Both the position numbers and the translations under genes were made by a program. The notes below the pieces were generated by a model that saw only the letters and a program-made list of their open reading frames with translations, did not search any database and was not told where the DNA came from. A stretch of DNA of 64,000 bases from Dyella dinghuensis (GTDB taxonomy: Bacteria; Pseudomonadota; Gammaproteobacteria; Xanthomonadales; Rhodanobacteraceae). Below are positions 38,805-47,317 of this stretch, piece after piece. The stretch is from positions 620,001-684,000 of the forward strand of contig NZ_RYZR01000007.1 of assembly GCF_003977615.1 (NCBI RefSeq), given 5' to 3'. Each line of letters starts with the position of its first letter. The stretch's first letter is position 1.

Positions 38805-40330
38805 CAGTCGACACTCTGCTTGACGTTGTTTCTGGCGTTCAATCGAGGGGCATCGTAGTCGGCGGAAACATCCGGCGTCTGGACCGGTGCGCCGCCCAGT
38901 GCCTTGTACAGCGAGACGTAAGCGAGATCGCGTTCGGTGCGCGCGGACACAAGCTCCAGTTGCGCCTGCTGCTGTTGGATCAGTGCGTCCTGCACGTCGA
39001 GCGTGCTGCTGAGTCCTAACTTGCTGCGCTTCTGCAACGCGAGGGTGTTGCTGTCGAGTGATTGCGTCACCTGTTGGGCGGCCGCTTCACGGTCGTGCAG
39101 TATCTGCAAATCGCCCATCGCGGTTTCCGCTTCGGCGACACCTTGCAGAACGGCCTGGCGGTACGCGTAAACGGCCGCAGTGAGCTCGTGGTTCTTCGCG
39201 TGTTCCTGTGCGACGCGCGAACCCCATTCGAACAGCGGCATGTCGATAACGGGGCCCACCGAAAAAATGCCTTCGCTCGAACGGATGTGGTGGTTGTGCG
39301 CAATGTTCAACGACCAATCGAGCGAACTGCCCAGGCCGATATGCGGAAAGATGTCTGCGCGGCTCAAACCGGCTTCGCCCGCGGCACGAAGTACATCCGC
39401 TTCGGCGCTAGCGATTTCCGGACGTGTGCGCAGCATGTCGGCCGGTGCACTGGTCAGCTGCCAGTTGCCGAGCTGCGGTTGTGTGCCGCCGACGAGCCAC
39501 GACGGATCGGGTTCGGGTTGTCCGACTAGTACGGCAAGCTGCTGCGCATTGGCATTGATTACGCGCGCGGGACCGGCAAGTGCTACCTCAGCGCGCGCCA
39601 GTTCCGCTTCGCTGGTAGCGACGTCCGTGGGTGAAATCAGTTTCAGATTGACGCGAACTTGCAGCAGCTGCAGTTTTTCACGGTCCGCATCGCGGACGGC
39701 CGCCAGCAGGCGAGCCTGTTCCTGCGCCGAGCGCAATTCGATCCAGCAGCGTGCGACCTCGGCAACCAACGTCACGTCGGCGCTTTGCAGCTGCGCTTGG
39801 GCGGAGTCCAGTTGACCCGTGGCAAGCCGGCGATTGCTCTTCAGGGCACCAAAGAACGGGATTTCCCAAAGCGCGTCAAAACCGGCGATGAAATACGACG
39901 CACTGGCATCGGGCTCGATCACCTGGTTCGTATCGCCCTTCAGACTGGGTAGATACTTATCGTTGGAGTGGCGATAGAGGGTGCGAACGGCAAGCATGCG
40001 CTCGCGCGCCGCAGCGACGTCCAGGTTGTTGGCCAGGGCGCGCTGGACGAGATCGTTCAAGGCGGGGTCGTTAAAGGCCAGCCACCAGCTATGCAGGTCG
40101 GGTTGTGCGGGGTCTTGCTGCGTCACGGCGCCATTGCGCCAGGTCTGGGGTGCGGGCGGTTTCAGGGCAGGCAAGGGCGCGGCGCTGCAGCCCACCAGCA
40201 GGGCCATGACCACTGCGGGAAGCAGGCGCAGCGGGGCCGTTTGAAGGCGGCTCCTGCGGTTTGTGTTACGCAAGGCAAAATCGTGCACGGAGGGCGGGCC
40301 GTTAAAAGAGAGCGTGCAAACTGTAAGCAT
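38804..40330 (-). CDS. TolC/NodT-type outer-membrane efflux lipoprotein
   Basis: This is an outer-membrane factor of up to 508 residues. The lipobox VGCSAAP near residue 48 predicts lipidation, typical of NodT/OprM proteins. Two OEP repeats are visible, with DPALNDLVQRALANNLDVAA at the start of repeat 1 and SAPADMLRTRPEIASAEADV before repeat 2. The start is uncertain: ATG 40330 gives a long N-terminus before the signal peptide, and a TTG near 40273 would give a normal one. No good Shine-Dalgarno settles it. First gene of the efflux operon, divergent from a HAD phosphatase. Confidence 0.88.
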   Translation of the reverse strand: MLTVCTLSFNGPPSVHDFALRNTNRRSRLQTAPLRLLPAVVMALLVGCSAAPLPALKPPAPQTWRNGAVTQQDPAQPDLHSWWLAFNDPALNDLVQRALANNLDVAAARERMLAVRTLYRHSNDKYLPSLKGDTNQVIEPDASASYFIAGFDALWEIPFFGALKSNRRLATGQLDSAQAQLQSADVTLVAEVARCWIELRSAQEQARLLAAVRDADREKLQLLQVRVNLKLISPTDVATSEAELARAEVALAGPARVINANAQQLAVLVGQPEPDPSWLVGGTQPQLGNWQLTSAPADMLRTRPEIASAEADVLRAAGEAGLSRADIFPHIGLGSSLDWSLNIAHNHHIRSSEGIFSVGPVIDMPLFEWGSRVAQEHAKNHELTAAVYAYRQAVLQGVAEAETAMGDLQILHDREAAAQQVTQSLDSNTLALQKRSKLGLSSTLDVQDALIQQQQAQLELVSARTERDLAYVSLYKALGGAPVQTPDVSADYDAPRLNARNNVKQSVD

Positions 40331-40441
40331 AGCCGGTTAGGCCAAGCTGATGGGCTTGCTTACGCAGGGCTTGCGGGGCCGGAAAGGCGACCGAAAGGGG
40401 GTACTGGCCAAGATGGCAGTCACTTTTGATGGAGTGTCTGC

Positions 40442-41143
40442 GTGACTGCCTGGAACATCCTCTGCGACTTCGACGGCACAATCTCGGTCGAAGACGTGAT
40501 CGACTCGCTGTTGGACCGCTTCGGTCGTCCCGGATGGGAAGCACTGGAGCAGGACTGGCGCGCCGGTCGCATTGGTTCGCGTGAGTGCATGAGTGGGCAG
40601 GTTGCCCTGCTGGACATGAAGCGCGACGAACTCGACACGCATCTGGATGGCCTGTGGATCGACCACGCTTTTCCTGCCTTCGTGGCGCGCGCTGGCGAAT
40701 TGAACACGCCGATCCGGGTCGTTAGCGACGGCCTCGATTACGCCATTCATCGCATCCTGGGCCGCTACGGTCTGGATAACCTGCCGCTGGCCGCGAATCA
40801 TCTGGCACCGGCGACACCGCCGCGTCAGTGGCAGTTGACCTCGCCGTTCAAGGCCGAAGGTTGCCGCAGCGGCACCTGCAAATGCGCGTGTGTTGCGCAG
40901 GCGCGCACGGGCGGTGCCAAGACGCTTCTGATTGGCGATGGTGCGTCGGATTTCTGCGCTGCCGATCGCGTCGATTTCGTGTTTGCCAAGCATCGTCTGA
41001 TTGAGCATTGCCGTTCGGCAGGTATTCCGTACGTGCCGATTACCGGCTTCGAGGATGCGCTCGAACTGCTGCCCCGTTTGCTCGACGGCACCTTGCTGGC
41101 CGAGCACGAACCGCACGCATTGCCTGCTGTTTCCAACTTCTGA
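40442..41143 (+). CDS. HAD-superfamily phosphatase (MtnX/PSP-like)
   Basis: This is a 233-residue hydrolase. Motif I ILCDFDGTISVEDVIDSLLD has the nucleophile Asp and acid/base Asp. Motif II is IRVVSDGLDY and motif IV is LLIGDGASDFCAAD. The cap resembles MtnX (2-hydroxy-3-keto-5-methylthiopentenyl-1-phosphate phosphatase) and phosphoserine phosphatase-like proteins. An unusual Cys cluster (GCRSGTCKCAC) occurs mid-protein. The start is GTG at 40442. No methionine-salvage genes are adjacent, so the substrate is open. It is followed 25 bp later by an aminotransferase gene. Confidence 0.85.
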   Translation: MTAWNILCDFDGTISVEDVIDSLLDRFGRPGWEALEQDWRAGRIGSRECMSGQVALLDMKRDELDTHLDGLWIDHAFPAFVARAGELNTPIRVVSDGLDYAIHRILGRYGLDNLPLAANHLAPATPPRQWQLTSPFKAEGCRSGTCKCACVAQARTGGAKTLLIGDGASDFCAADRVDFVFAKHRLIEHCRSAGIPYVPITGFEDALELLPRLLDGTLLAEHEPHALPAVSNF

Positions 41144-41168
41144 TCCATTCCCCTTCTCGGGTTTTCCA

Positions 41169-42578
41169 ATGAACGCTTACGATCCGAACGCCGCAACCGG
41201 CGTGATACCTGATGCGCAGCTGCTTGCAGACGAAGCGCAGTACAGCTCCTTTGGCGATACGGTTCACTACGTCGATCCGCCGAAGATTTTCCGTCATGGT
41301 GAAGGCAGCTGGATGTACGACACCGCTGGCGTGCCGTTCCTCGATCTGCAGATGTGGTACTCGGCCGTCAACTTCGGTTACAGCAACAAGCGCCTCAACG
41401 ACACGCTGAAGCGTCAGATCGATGTGCTGCCGCAGGTAGCCAGCCAGTATCTGCACCAGACACGTATCGAACTGGCCAAGACGATTGCCGTCGATGCGCA
41501 AGAGAAGTTCGGCCTGAAGGGCCGCGTGCACTTCAACGTCGGCGGCGCGCAGGCGGTTGAGGATTCGCTCAAGCTGGTGCGCAACTACAAGAACGGCAAG
41601 AGCCTGATGTTCGCCTTCGAAGGCGGCTATCACGGCCGTACGCTGGGTGCGTCGTCGATTACGTCGAGCTATCGCTATCGCCGCCGCTTCGGCCATTTCG
41701 GCGAACGCGCGATGTTCATTCCGTTTCCGTATCCGTTCCGCCGCCCGAAGGGCATGACGCCGGAAGAATATTCCGATGCGTGCGTGCGTCAGTTCGAGCG
41801 TCTGTTCGAAACCGAATACAACGGCGTGTGGGATCCTAAAGTGGGTCAGGCTGAATATGCCGCGTTCTACGTCGAGCCGATTCAGGGCACCGGCGGTTAC
41901 GTCATTCCGCCGAAGAACTTCTTCAAAGACCTCAAGAAGGTGCTCGACAAGTACGGCATCCTCATGGTGGTCGATGAAATCCAGATGGGTTTCTGGCGTA
42001 CCGGCAAGCTGTGGTCGATCGAGCATTTCGGCGTGACGCCGGACGTGATCGTGTTCGGCAAGGCGCTGACCAACGGTCTCAATCCGCTGTCGGGTCTGTG
42101 GGCGCGCGAAGAGATGATCAATCCGACCATCTTCCCGCCGGGCTCCACGCATTCCACGTTCAATTCGAACCCGCTCGGTACGTCGCTCGGTCTTGAAGTG
42201 ATCAAGATGGGCTACGAGTTGAACTACGAAAAAACCGTGGCAGAGAAGGGTGCACATTTCCTCGACGCGCTGAAAGATCTGCAGAAGCGCCACAAGGAAA
42301 TCGGTGATGTCGACGGTCTGGGTCTGGCGCTGCGCGCCGAGATCTGCACTGACGATGGCTTCACGCCGAACAAGGCACTCTTGGACAAGATGGTCGATAT
42401 CGGCCTGGCTGGGGACCTCGAGCATAACGGCAAGAAGATCGGCCTCGTGCTGGACGTGGGCGGTTGGTACAAGAACGTGATTACGTTCGCTCCGTCGCTG
42501 GATATCACGCACGAAGAGATCGATCTGGCCATTGCCTTGCTCGATCAGCTGCTGACCAAGGCGAAGAAAGCGATGTGA
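41169..42578 (+). CDS. Class III PLP-dependent aminotransferase (GABA/ornithine type)
   Basis: This is a 469-residue transaminase. Motifs: FNVGGAQAVEDSLKLVRNYK (phosphate binding), FEGGYHGRTLGASSITSS, YVEPIQGTGGY, LMVVDEIQMGFWRTGKLW (cofactor Asp and Gln), VIVFGKALTNGLNPLSG (Schiff-base Lys) and GSTHSTFNSNPLG. It is closer to the typical DEIQ/GKAL pattern than the other class III enzyme at 10324-11820. Donor specificity is not predictable here. The ATG at 41169 is chosen; an upstream frame overlaps the phosphatase gene. It has its own terminator downstream. Confidence 0.9.
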   Translation: MNAYDPNAATGVIPDAQLLADEAQYSSFGDTVHYVDPPKIFRHGEGSWMYDTAGVPFLDLQMWYSAVNFGYSNKRLNDTLKRQIDVLPQVASQYLHQTRIELAKTIAVDAQEKFGLKGRVHFNVGGAQAVEDSLKLVRNYKNGKSLMFAFEGGYHGRTLGASSITSSYRYRRRFGHFGERAMFIPFPYPFRRPKGMTPEEYSDACVRQFERLFETEYNGVWDPKVGQAEYAAFYVEPIQGTGGYVIPPKNFFKDLKKVLDKYGILMVVDEIQMGFWRTGKLWSIEHFGVTPDVIVFGKALTNGLNPLSGLWAREEMINPTIFPPGSTHSTFNSNPLGTSLGLEVIKMGYELNYEKTVAEKGAHFLDALKDLQKRHKEIGDVDGLGLALRAEICTDDGFTPNKALLDKMVDIGLAGDLEHNGKKIGLVLDVGGWYKNVITFAPSLDITHEEIDLAIALLDQLLTKAKKAM

Positions 42579-42584
42579 TGTGTT

Positions 42585-42610
42585 GCTACGGACGTCCAGA
42601 CGTCCGTAGC
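42585..42610. repeat. Perfect inverted repeat after the aminotransferase gene
   Basis: GCTACGGACGTC-CA-GACGTCCGTAGC: a 12-bp perfect stem with a 2-nt loop, 6 bp after the stop and 50 bp before the terminator. It lacks a T run. It could be an RNA-stabilising hairpin, a REP-like unit or a protein site. Confidence 0.5.
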
Positions 42611-42660
42611 CGAGTGCGGTTCTTGTCGTAATTTCCCATGCAGGGGAAGCTGGCAAACCC

Positions 42661-42690
42661 GGCGGTGCTCAGGCACCGCCGCTTTTTTAT
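42661..42690 (+). terminator. Terminator of the aminotransferase gene
   Basis: GGCGGTGC-TCAG-GCACCGCC followed by GCTTTTTTAT. The end of the convergent kinase gene starts just inside the T run. Confidence 0.88.
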
Positions 42691-44096
42691 GGCTTTTGCA
42701 TAATCGGGAAAACGATCTCGACGCGCAGGCCGCCCTCGTTGCCAGTCATGTAACGTGCGCGTCCGTCATGCCATTCCGCTATGCGTTGCACGATGGCGAG
42801 CCCGAGACCGCTGCCTGCTTCTTCAGCACCCGGGACGCGGAAGAAGCGTTCGCCTAAACGCTCCAGCCACGCCGGTGGCACGCCTGGGCCGTTGTCTTCG
42901 ACGGCCAGACAGATTTCATTGCCTTCCTGCGCAAGCGATACCGTTATCATGCTGCCGCGTCCGGCGTAACGCAGGCCGTTGTCGATCAGGTTGTCCAGCA
43001 GTTCCTGCAGGCGGTGACGATCGCCGTCGATCCACAACGGACCGGACGGTCCCTCGTAACCCAGATCGACATCGGCAGCGAGTGCTTCGTGCACGCGTTG
43101 TCCAACCAGCTCGGGGATCACGGTGGCCAGATTGAGCGGTTCCGTATCGCCCGCTTCGTGTTCGGTGGTCTGTGCGCGCGTCAGTGCGAGCAACTGGCTG
43201 GACGTGCGGTTAGCGCGCTGGATCAGACGCTCGATATGGTTCAGTGCGTCCCGAATGGTTTCGGGATCGGAGCTGGCTTGCGCACGTTCGGCGTGCACGC
43301 TCAGGCCTGCCAGTGGCGTGCGCAACTGATGCGCGGCATCGGCGATAAAGCGTTCGTGCAAGGCCAGCATGCCGCGTAGACGTCCAAAGAGACCATCGAT
43401 GGTGCGCGTCAACGGAAGAATCTCCGCGGGTACGTTTTCATCGCCGATGGGTGCGAGATCGTGCTCTCGGCTGGCAATTTGCATCGTCAACGGATCGAGC
43501 TGACGAAGCCCCTTGCGAACACCTAGCCACACCAGTACGAAGGCAACAAGCAGCAGCAGCGTTTGCGCGGGAATGCTGAGGAAAAGAATCTGCCGCGCTT
43601 CCTGGTGGCGATCGCGCAGTGTTTCTGCGACGGTGACGAGCAACTGATCGCTGGGGTCACGCGTGTTGGTCATGACCAGGCTGGCGGCGCGCAACGCACG
43701 CTTTTCGATCTGCACATCGTAAAGACGCGGCTGATCGCTGTCGTCGCCATCGGGAAATAACTTGCCTGGCGGTTGCAGTACGGGATTGCCGGCGATGAAG
43801 CCACGCTTGGCGCTGAAGACGCTGAAGTAGTTGTGTCCGCCCGGTTCGTATTCCAGCAAAAACTGAGCCTGTGGCGAGACACCGCCATCTGGACTCTCGG
43901 TCGCCATCATTTGCACGAGGGTCAGCGTATCGTTGAGCAGGCTCTCGTCGTGAACGTGATTCGCGTAGATCAGTGCGCCGAAATAGGTGATCAGGCTGTT
44001 GAAGATCAACAGTCCCGTCAGCGGCACGAGCAGCGTGGTCAGCAGGCGTTTGCGCAGGCTTTGACGCCCTTCGCGCAACAGCGTGCGGTGGTTCAT
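42687..44096 (-). CDS. Sensor histidine kinase, QseC/TctE-like
   Basis: This is a 469-residue membrane kinase. Helix 1 is LLVPLTGLLIFNSLITYFGA; a ~130-residue periplasmic domain follows with LVQMMATESPDGGVSPQAQF and FLLEYEPGGHNYFSVFS (2CSK_N type), then helix 2 (SIPAQTLLLLVAFVLVWLGV). A linker leads to the H box FIADAAHQLRTPLAGLSVHA, N box LLDNLIDNGLRYA, G boxes VEDNGPGVPP and GSGLGLAIVQRI. It overlaps its regulator gene by 4 bp. The stimulus is not evident; TctE relatives sense tricarboxylates. Confidence 0.93.
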   Translation of the reverse strand: MNHRTLLREGRQSLRKRLLTTLLVPLTGLLIFNSLITYFGALIYANHVHDESLLNDTLTLVQMMATESPDGGVSPQAQFLLEYEPGGHNYFSVFSAKRGFIAGNPVLQPPGKLFPDGDDSDQPRLYDVQIEKRALRAASLVMTNTRDPSDQLLVTVAETLRDRHQEARQILFLSIPAQTLLLLVAFVLVWLGVRKGLRQLDPLTMQIASREHDLAPIGDENVPAEILPLTRTIDGLFGRLRGMLALHERFIADAAHQLRTPLAGLSVHAERAQASSDPETIRDALNHIERLIQRANRTSSQLLALTRAQTTEHEAGDTEPLNLATVIPELVGQRVHEALAADVDLGYEGPSGPLWIDGDRHRLQELLDNLIDNGLRYAGRGSMITVSLAQEGNEICLAVEDNGPGVPPAWLERLGERFFRVPGAEEAGSGLGLAIVQRIAEWHDGRARYMTGNEGGLRVEIVFPIMQKP

Positions 44097-44767
44097 GCCT
44101 GCTTGACCTCTTCCAGCAGGTAACCCAGTCCGCGAATGGTGCGCACCTGTGTGCCGGAATCGGTGAGTTTGCGGCGTAACCGGTAGATGGCAATGTCCAG
44201 TCCGTTGTCGGTGAGTTCCTCGTCCCAACTGCACAGCGCTTCGATCAATTGCGCGCGGCTGGTGACGCGATCGGGCCGTGCAGCAAGCGCTTCGAGCAAG
44301 CCGAATTCGCGCGCAGTGAGTTCGAGCGGGGTCTCGTCGACCCATGCGCGATGACCGGGAAGATCAAGCCGCAGACGGCCGAGCGTCAACTCCGGTGCAC
44401 CTTGCGTGGTGTAGCGGCGAAGCAATGCGCGCACGCGTGCTTCGAACTCGGCCAGCGCGAACGGTTTGACGAGGTAGTCGTCGGCACCCAGATCCAGCAC
44501 GCGCACACGCTCGCGCAAACCTTCGCGTGCGGTGATCACCAGCACAGGCAATCCACTTCCACGCTTGCGCACGCGTTGCAGCACTTCGCTGCCATCCAGC
44601 GCAGGCAGGCCAAGATCCAGCACGAGTAGATCGTAAGGTGTGTCTTTCAGTGCGGCATCGGCGCGTGCGCCGTCGGATACGTGATCCACGGCATGCCCAC
44701 CCTGGCGCAGCGCAGCGCTTACGCCTGCGGCGATGGAGGGGTCGTCTTCGGCGATCAGGATACGCAT
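44093..44767 (-). CDS. OmpR-family response regulator, QseB/TctD-like
   Basis: This is a 224-residue regulator. The receiver has EDDP at 7-10, phospho-acceptor Asp51 (LLVLDLGLP), Thr in LVITAREG and Lys in DDYLVKPFAL. The C-terminal winged helix includes LTAREFGLLEALAARPDRVT and NGLDIAIYRLRRKLTDSGTQ followed by VRTIRGLGYLL. First gene of the two-gene operon. It is divergent from the M1 peptidase gene across a 321-bp region and may control it, but no binding site was identified. Confidence 0.94.
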   Translation of the reverse strand: MRILIAEDDPSIAAGVSAALRQGGHAVDHVSDGARADAALKDTPYDLLVLDLGLPALDGSEVLQRVRKRGSGLPVLVITAREGLRERVRVLDLGADDYLVKPFALAEFEARVRALLRRYTTQGAPELTLGRLRLDLPGHRAWVDETPLELTAREFGLLEALAARPDRVTSRAQLIEALCSWDEELTDNGLDIAIYRLRRKLTDSGTQVRTIRGLGYLLEEVKQA

Positions 44768-45088
44768 GAGTTACTGGGCTCCGTCAGGCCTGGTCTACTA
44801 AAGCGGGGTATTTCCATGGATTTCAGTATCTTCCAACGTTGTGCATGAACACTGCATGCCCGGATGCGCGCAGCTTAGCGCCTGCCGTGAAATGAGCACA
44901 GCCGTGCCCTCGTTGAGATAAGGGCGGCGACCGGACGAGTCAAATGCGTTGGACCGATGAAACAGCCGCTTGTTCTTGCACGAAGCTGTGCAGAAAGCGG
45001 CTTGGGTCAGGTAGTGTGTGACCTTTGGCCGATGCCGCTTTCGGTATGCTTGGCGCAGTCTCGGCGAATATCTCGAGGGAGAGGGGCA
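44768..45088. other. Intergenic region between qseB-like gene and M1 peptidase gene
   Basis: A 321-bp divergent region without a credible gene. It contains a long imperfect hairpin at 44964-45002 (AGCCGCTT/AAGCGGCT outer stem, TGCAC/GTGCA inner stem). No clear promoter hexamers or repeated dyads could be assigned. Confidence 0.5.
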
Positions 45089-47317
45089 ATGAAGTCTGCT
45101 ATCGGTAGGGGTGGGCCCTGGCTCGCCGCGTTGGTGGTGATGTGGGCATGTCAGGCTGGCGCACAGGGGGCGACGCATGCCGCCAAGCCGCAACCTGCGG
45201 CGTCGTCGAGTGTTGCGGTGCCAACAGACATACCGTTTGCGCCCGCACACGACACGATCATTACCCAGCAAAGTTCACCGAACGCTTGGGGTGGCGAGCG
45301 TACCGGCAACGAGCCGACGCTTTCCGATCGCGTGGTGAGTTACACGATCAATGCCGATCTGGATGCAGCGAAGCATGCGGTCACCGGCAAGGAACATATG
45401 ACCTGGCGCAATCGCAGCGATCGCGACGTCAGCAGTGTTTACTTCCATCTGTATCTCAATGCGTTCCAGAACGAAGGCAGCACGTTCTTTACCGAGCGCC
45501 GAGTGCTTACGGCGCATGGTTCGTCGCGTGGTGCCGCGGTGCTGGAAAAAGGGCAGTGGGGCGGGATTCGGCTGCAAAACGTGCAGCAGGACGGCGCGCC
45601 GGTGAAATGGACTTTCGTGCATCCAGACGGCGGTCCGGATACGGATCAGACCGTGGTGCGTATCGATCTTGCCCGGCCGGTTCCGGCGGGCGGCACGCTT
45701 GCGCTGGATATCGATTTCATCAGCCAATTGCCGCGCGTGGTGGAGCGCACGGGCTGGTTTGGCAATTTCAATCTGATCGGCCAGTGGTTCCCCAAGATCG
45801 GCGTGCTGGAATTGCCCGGTGAACGCGGTGCCACACAGGTGCGCTGGAACGTGCATGAGTTCCACTTCGAAAGCGAGTTCTATGCGGACTTCGGCTTGTT
45901 CGATGTGCATATGACGGTGCCAAGCGATTACACCGTCGGTGCGGTCGGTCAGATGCAAGGCACGCCGGAACAGAAAGACGGCAAGACCACCTATCACTTC
46001 GTGCAGGGCGATGTGCACGATTTCGCATGGGTGGCTGCCAAGGATTACAAAACGCTCGATGGTACGTACACGGGTCCTGGTAGCCCGAAGGTCGCCGTCA
46101 GGGTGATCTATCCGGCGGAATACGAACCGTCTGCGGCGCCGACGCTCAAGTCGACCATCGACGCGGTGGCCTATTTCTCCAAGACATTGGGGGCGTATCC
46201 GTACAACACGGTGACGGCGGTTATTCCGCCGTATAACGCCGAAGAAGCGGGTGGCATGGAATATCCCACCTTCTTCACGTCCGAAGGGTACACGTACGTG
46301 GAGCCGGACACGGCAACGCAAATGGCCAGCGACTTCGTGAACATCCACGAATTCGGTCATGGTTATTTCTACGGTTTGATTGCGTCGAATGAATTCGAAG
46401 AACCCATGCTCGATGAAGGGCTCAACGAGTTCTGGGACAACCGCATGTTGCGCGAGCGCAATCAGGATGCGGTGCTTGCCAATCGCTTCACCAAATGGCT
46501 TGGCGTTACACCGCATATCGGCGGTTTCGATTTTGAGCGTGCGACGGCAACGCTGGACGAGCCGGCAGATCCGCTTGCGCAGAACAGCTGGGATCGTTTG
46601 TCGGGTACCAGCTACGGTACGGTCTACTCGCGTACGACAACGGCCATGCACGATCTGGAAGCGCGTCTTGGCACACCGGTACTGGAGCGCGCGTTCCGCC
46701 TCTATTACCAGCGGTGGCGTTTCCGTCATCCGTCGGTGGCCGATTTCCGCGCGGCGCTGATTGATAGCTCGGGCAATGCGCGCGATGTCGATGCGATTTT
46801 CAGCGAATACGTCTACGGCACCGGCAAGATGGACGATCGCGTGGATGCCATCGACACCTACGAAGTGCTGCCCGAAGCGGGCGTGACGTGGAAGGATGGC
46901 AAAGCGACCGAAGTTGTTGCGTCGGATCTGGACAAACAGATCGATAAGCAACGCGACGACTGGAAAAAGGCGCATCCGGATGCCAAACCCGGCGCGCCGG
47001 GTCCGTTCCCGTGGCATAACACGGTGACGGTCATTCGTGACGGCGTTGCCGCGCCGGAAGTATTGCGTGTGACGTATGAAGACGGCACGCACGAAGACAT
47101 CACGTGGAACGACGATCGTCGCTGGGTGCGCTTCGATTTCATCAAGCCGGGCAAAGTGGTTTCCGCCGAACTCGATCCGGATAAGCACAATCTTCTGGAC
47201 CACAACCGCCTCAACAACAGCCTGACGACCGAACCGAACGGAGCCGCCTCGCGGCGCTGGACCGCCGACGTCGCTGCTGTCGTGCAGACTTTCTACTCCC
47301 TGCTGGAGACACTGTAA
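45089..47317 (+). CDS. M1-family zinc metallopeptidase, exported
   Basis: This is a 742-residue aminopeptidase-fold protein. From the ATG at 45089 there is a signal peptide (GPWLAALVVMWACQAGAQ). The N-terminal beta domain carries the aminopeptidase-N-like start VVSYTINADLDAAKHAVTGK. The catalytic domain has EEAGGMEYPTFF in place of the canonical GXMEN, and zinc ligands His420, His424 (HEFGH) and Glu443 (DEGLNEF), exactly 19 residues after the second His. A C-terminal ~120-residue beta domain ends the protein. It is probably periplasmic. The TAATG junction with the next gene suggests a functional pair with a membrane protein. Confidence 0.9.
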   Translation: MKSAIGRGGPWLAALVVMWACQAGAQGATHAAKPQPAASSSVAVPTDIPFAPAHDTIITQQSSPNAWGGERTGNEPTLSDRVVSYTINADLDAAKHAVTGKEHMTWRNRSDRDVSSVYFHLYLNAFQNEGSTFFTERRVLTAHGSSRGAAVLEKGQWGGIRLQNVQQDGAPVKWTFVHPDGGPDTDQTVVRIDLARPVPAGGTLALDIDFISQLPRVVERTGWFGNFNLIGQWFPKIGVLELPGERGATQVRWNVHEFHFESEFYADFGLFDVHMTVPSDYTVGAVGQMQGTPEQKDGKTTYHFVQGDVHDFAWVAAKDYKTLDGTYTGPGSPKVAVRVIYPAEYEPSAAPTLKSTIDAVAYFSKTLGAYPYNTVTAVIPPYNAEEAGGMEYPTFFTSEGYTYVEPDTATQMASDFVNIHEFGHGYFYGLIASNEFEEPMLDEGLNEFWDNRMLRERNQDAVLANRFTKWLGVTPHIGGFDFERATATLDEPADPLAQNSWDRLSGTSYGTVYSRTTTAMHDLEARLGTPVLERAFRLYYQRWRFRHPSVADFRAALIDSSGNARDVDAIFSEYVYGTGKMDDRVDAIDTYEVLPEAGVTWKDGKATEVVASDLDKQIDKQRDDWKKAHPDAKPGAPGPFPWHNTVTVIRDGVAAPEVLRVTYEDGTHEDITWNDDRRWVRFDFIKPGKVVSAELDPDKHNLLDHNRLNNSLTTEPNGAASRRWTADVAAVVQTFYSLLETL

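Noticed and set aside
40860-40910. Cys cluster in the HAD phosphatase as an Fe-S site
   Set aside because: Related MtnX-like phosphatases carry similar Cys runs without known clusters; no support beyond the spacing.
45275-47203. 642-residue open frame antisense to the M1 peptidase gene
   Set aside because: The peptidase has intact catalytic motifs; the antisense frame has no recognisable domain.
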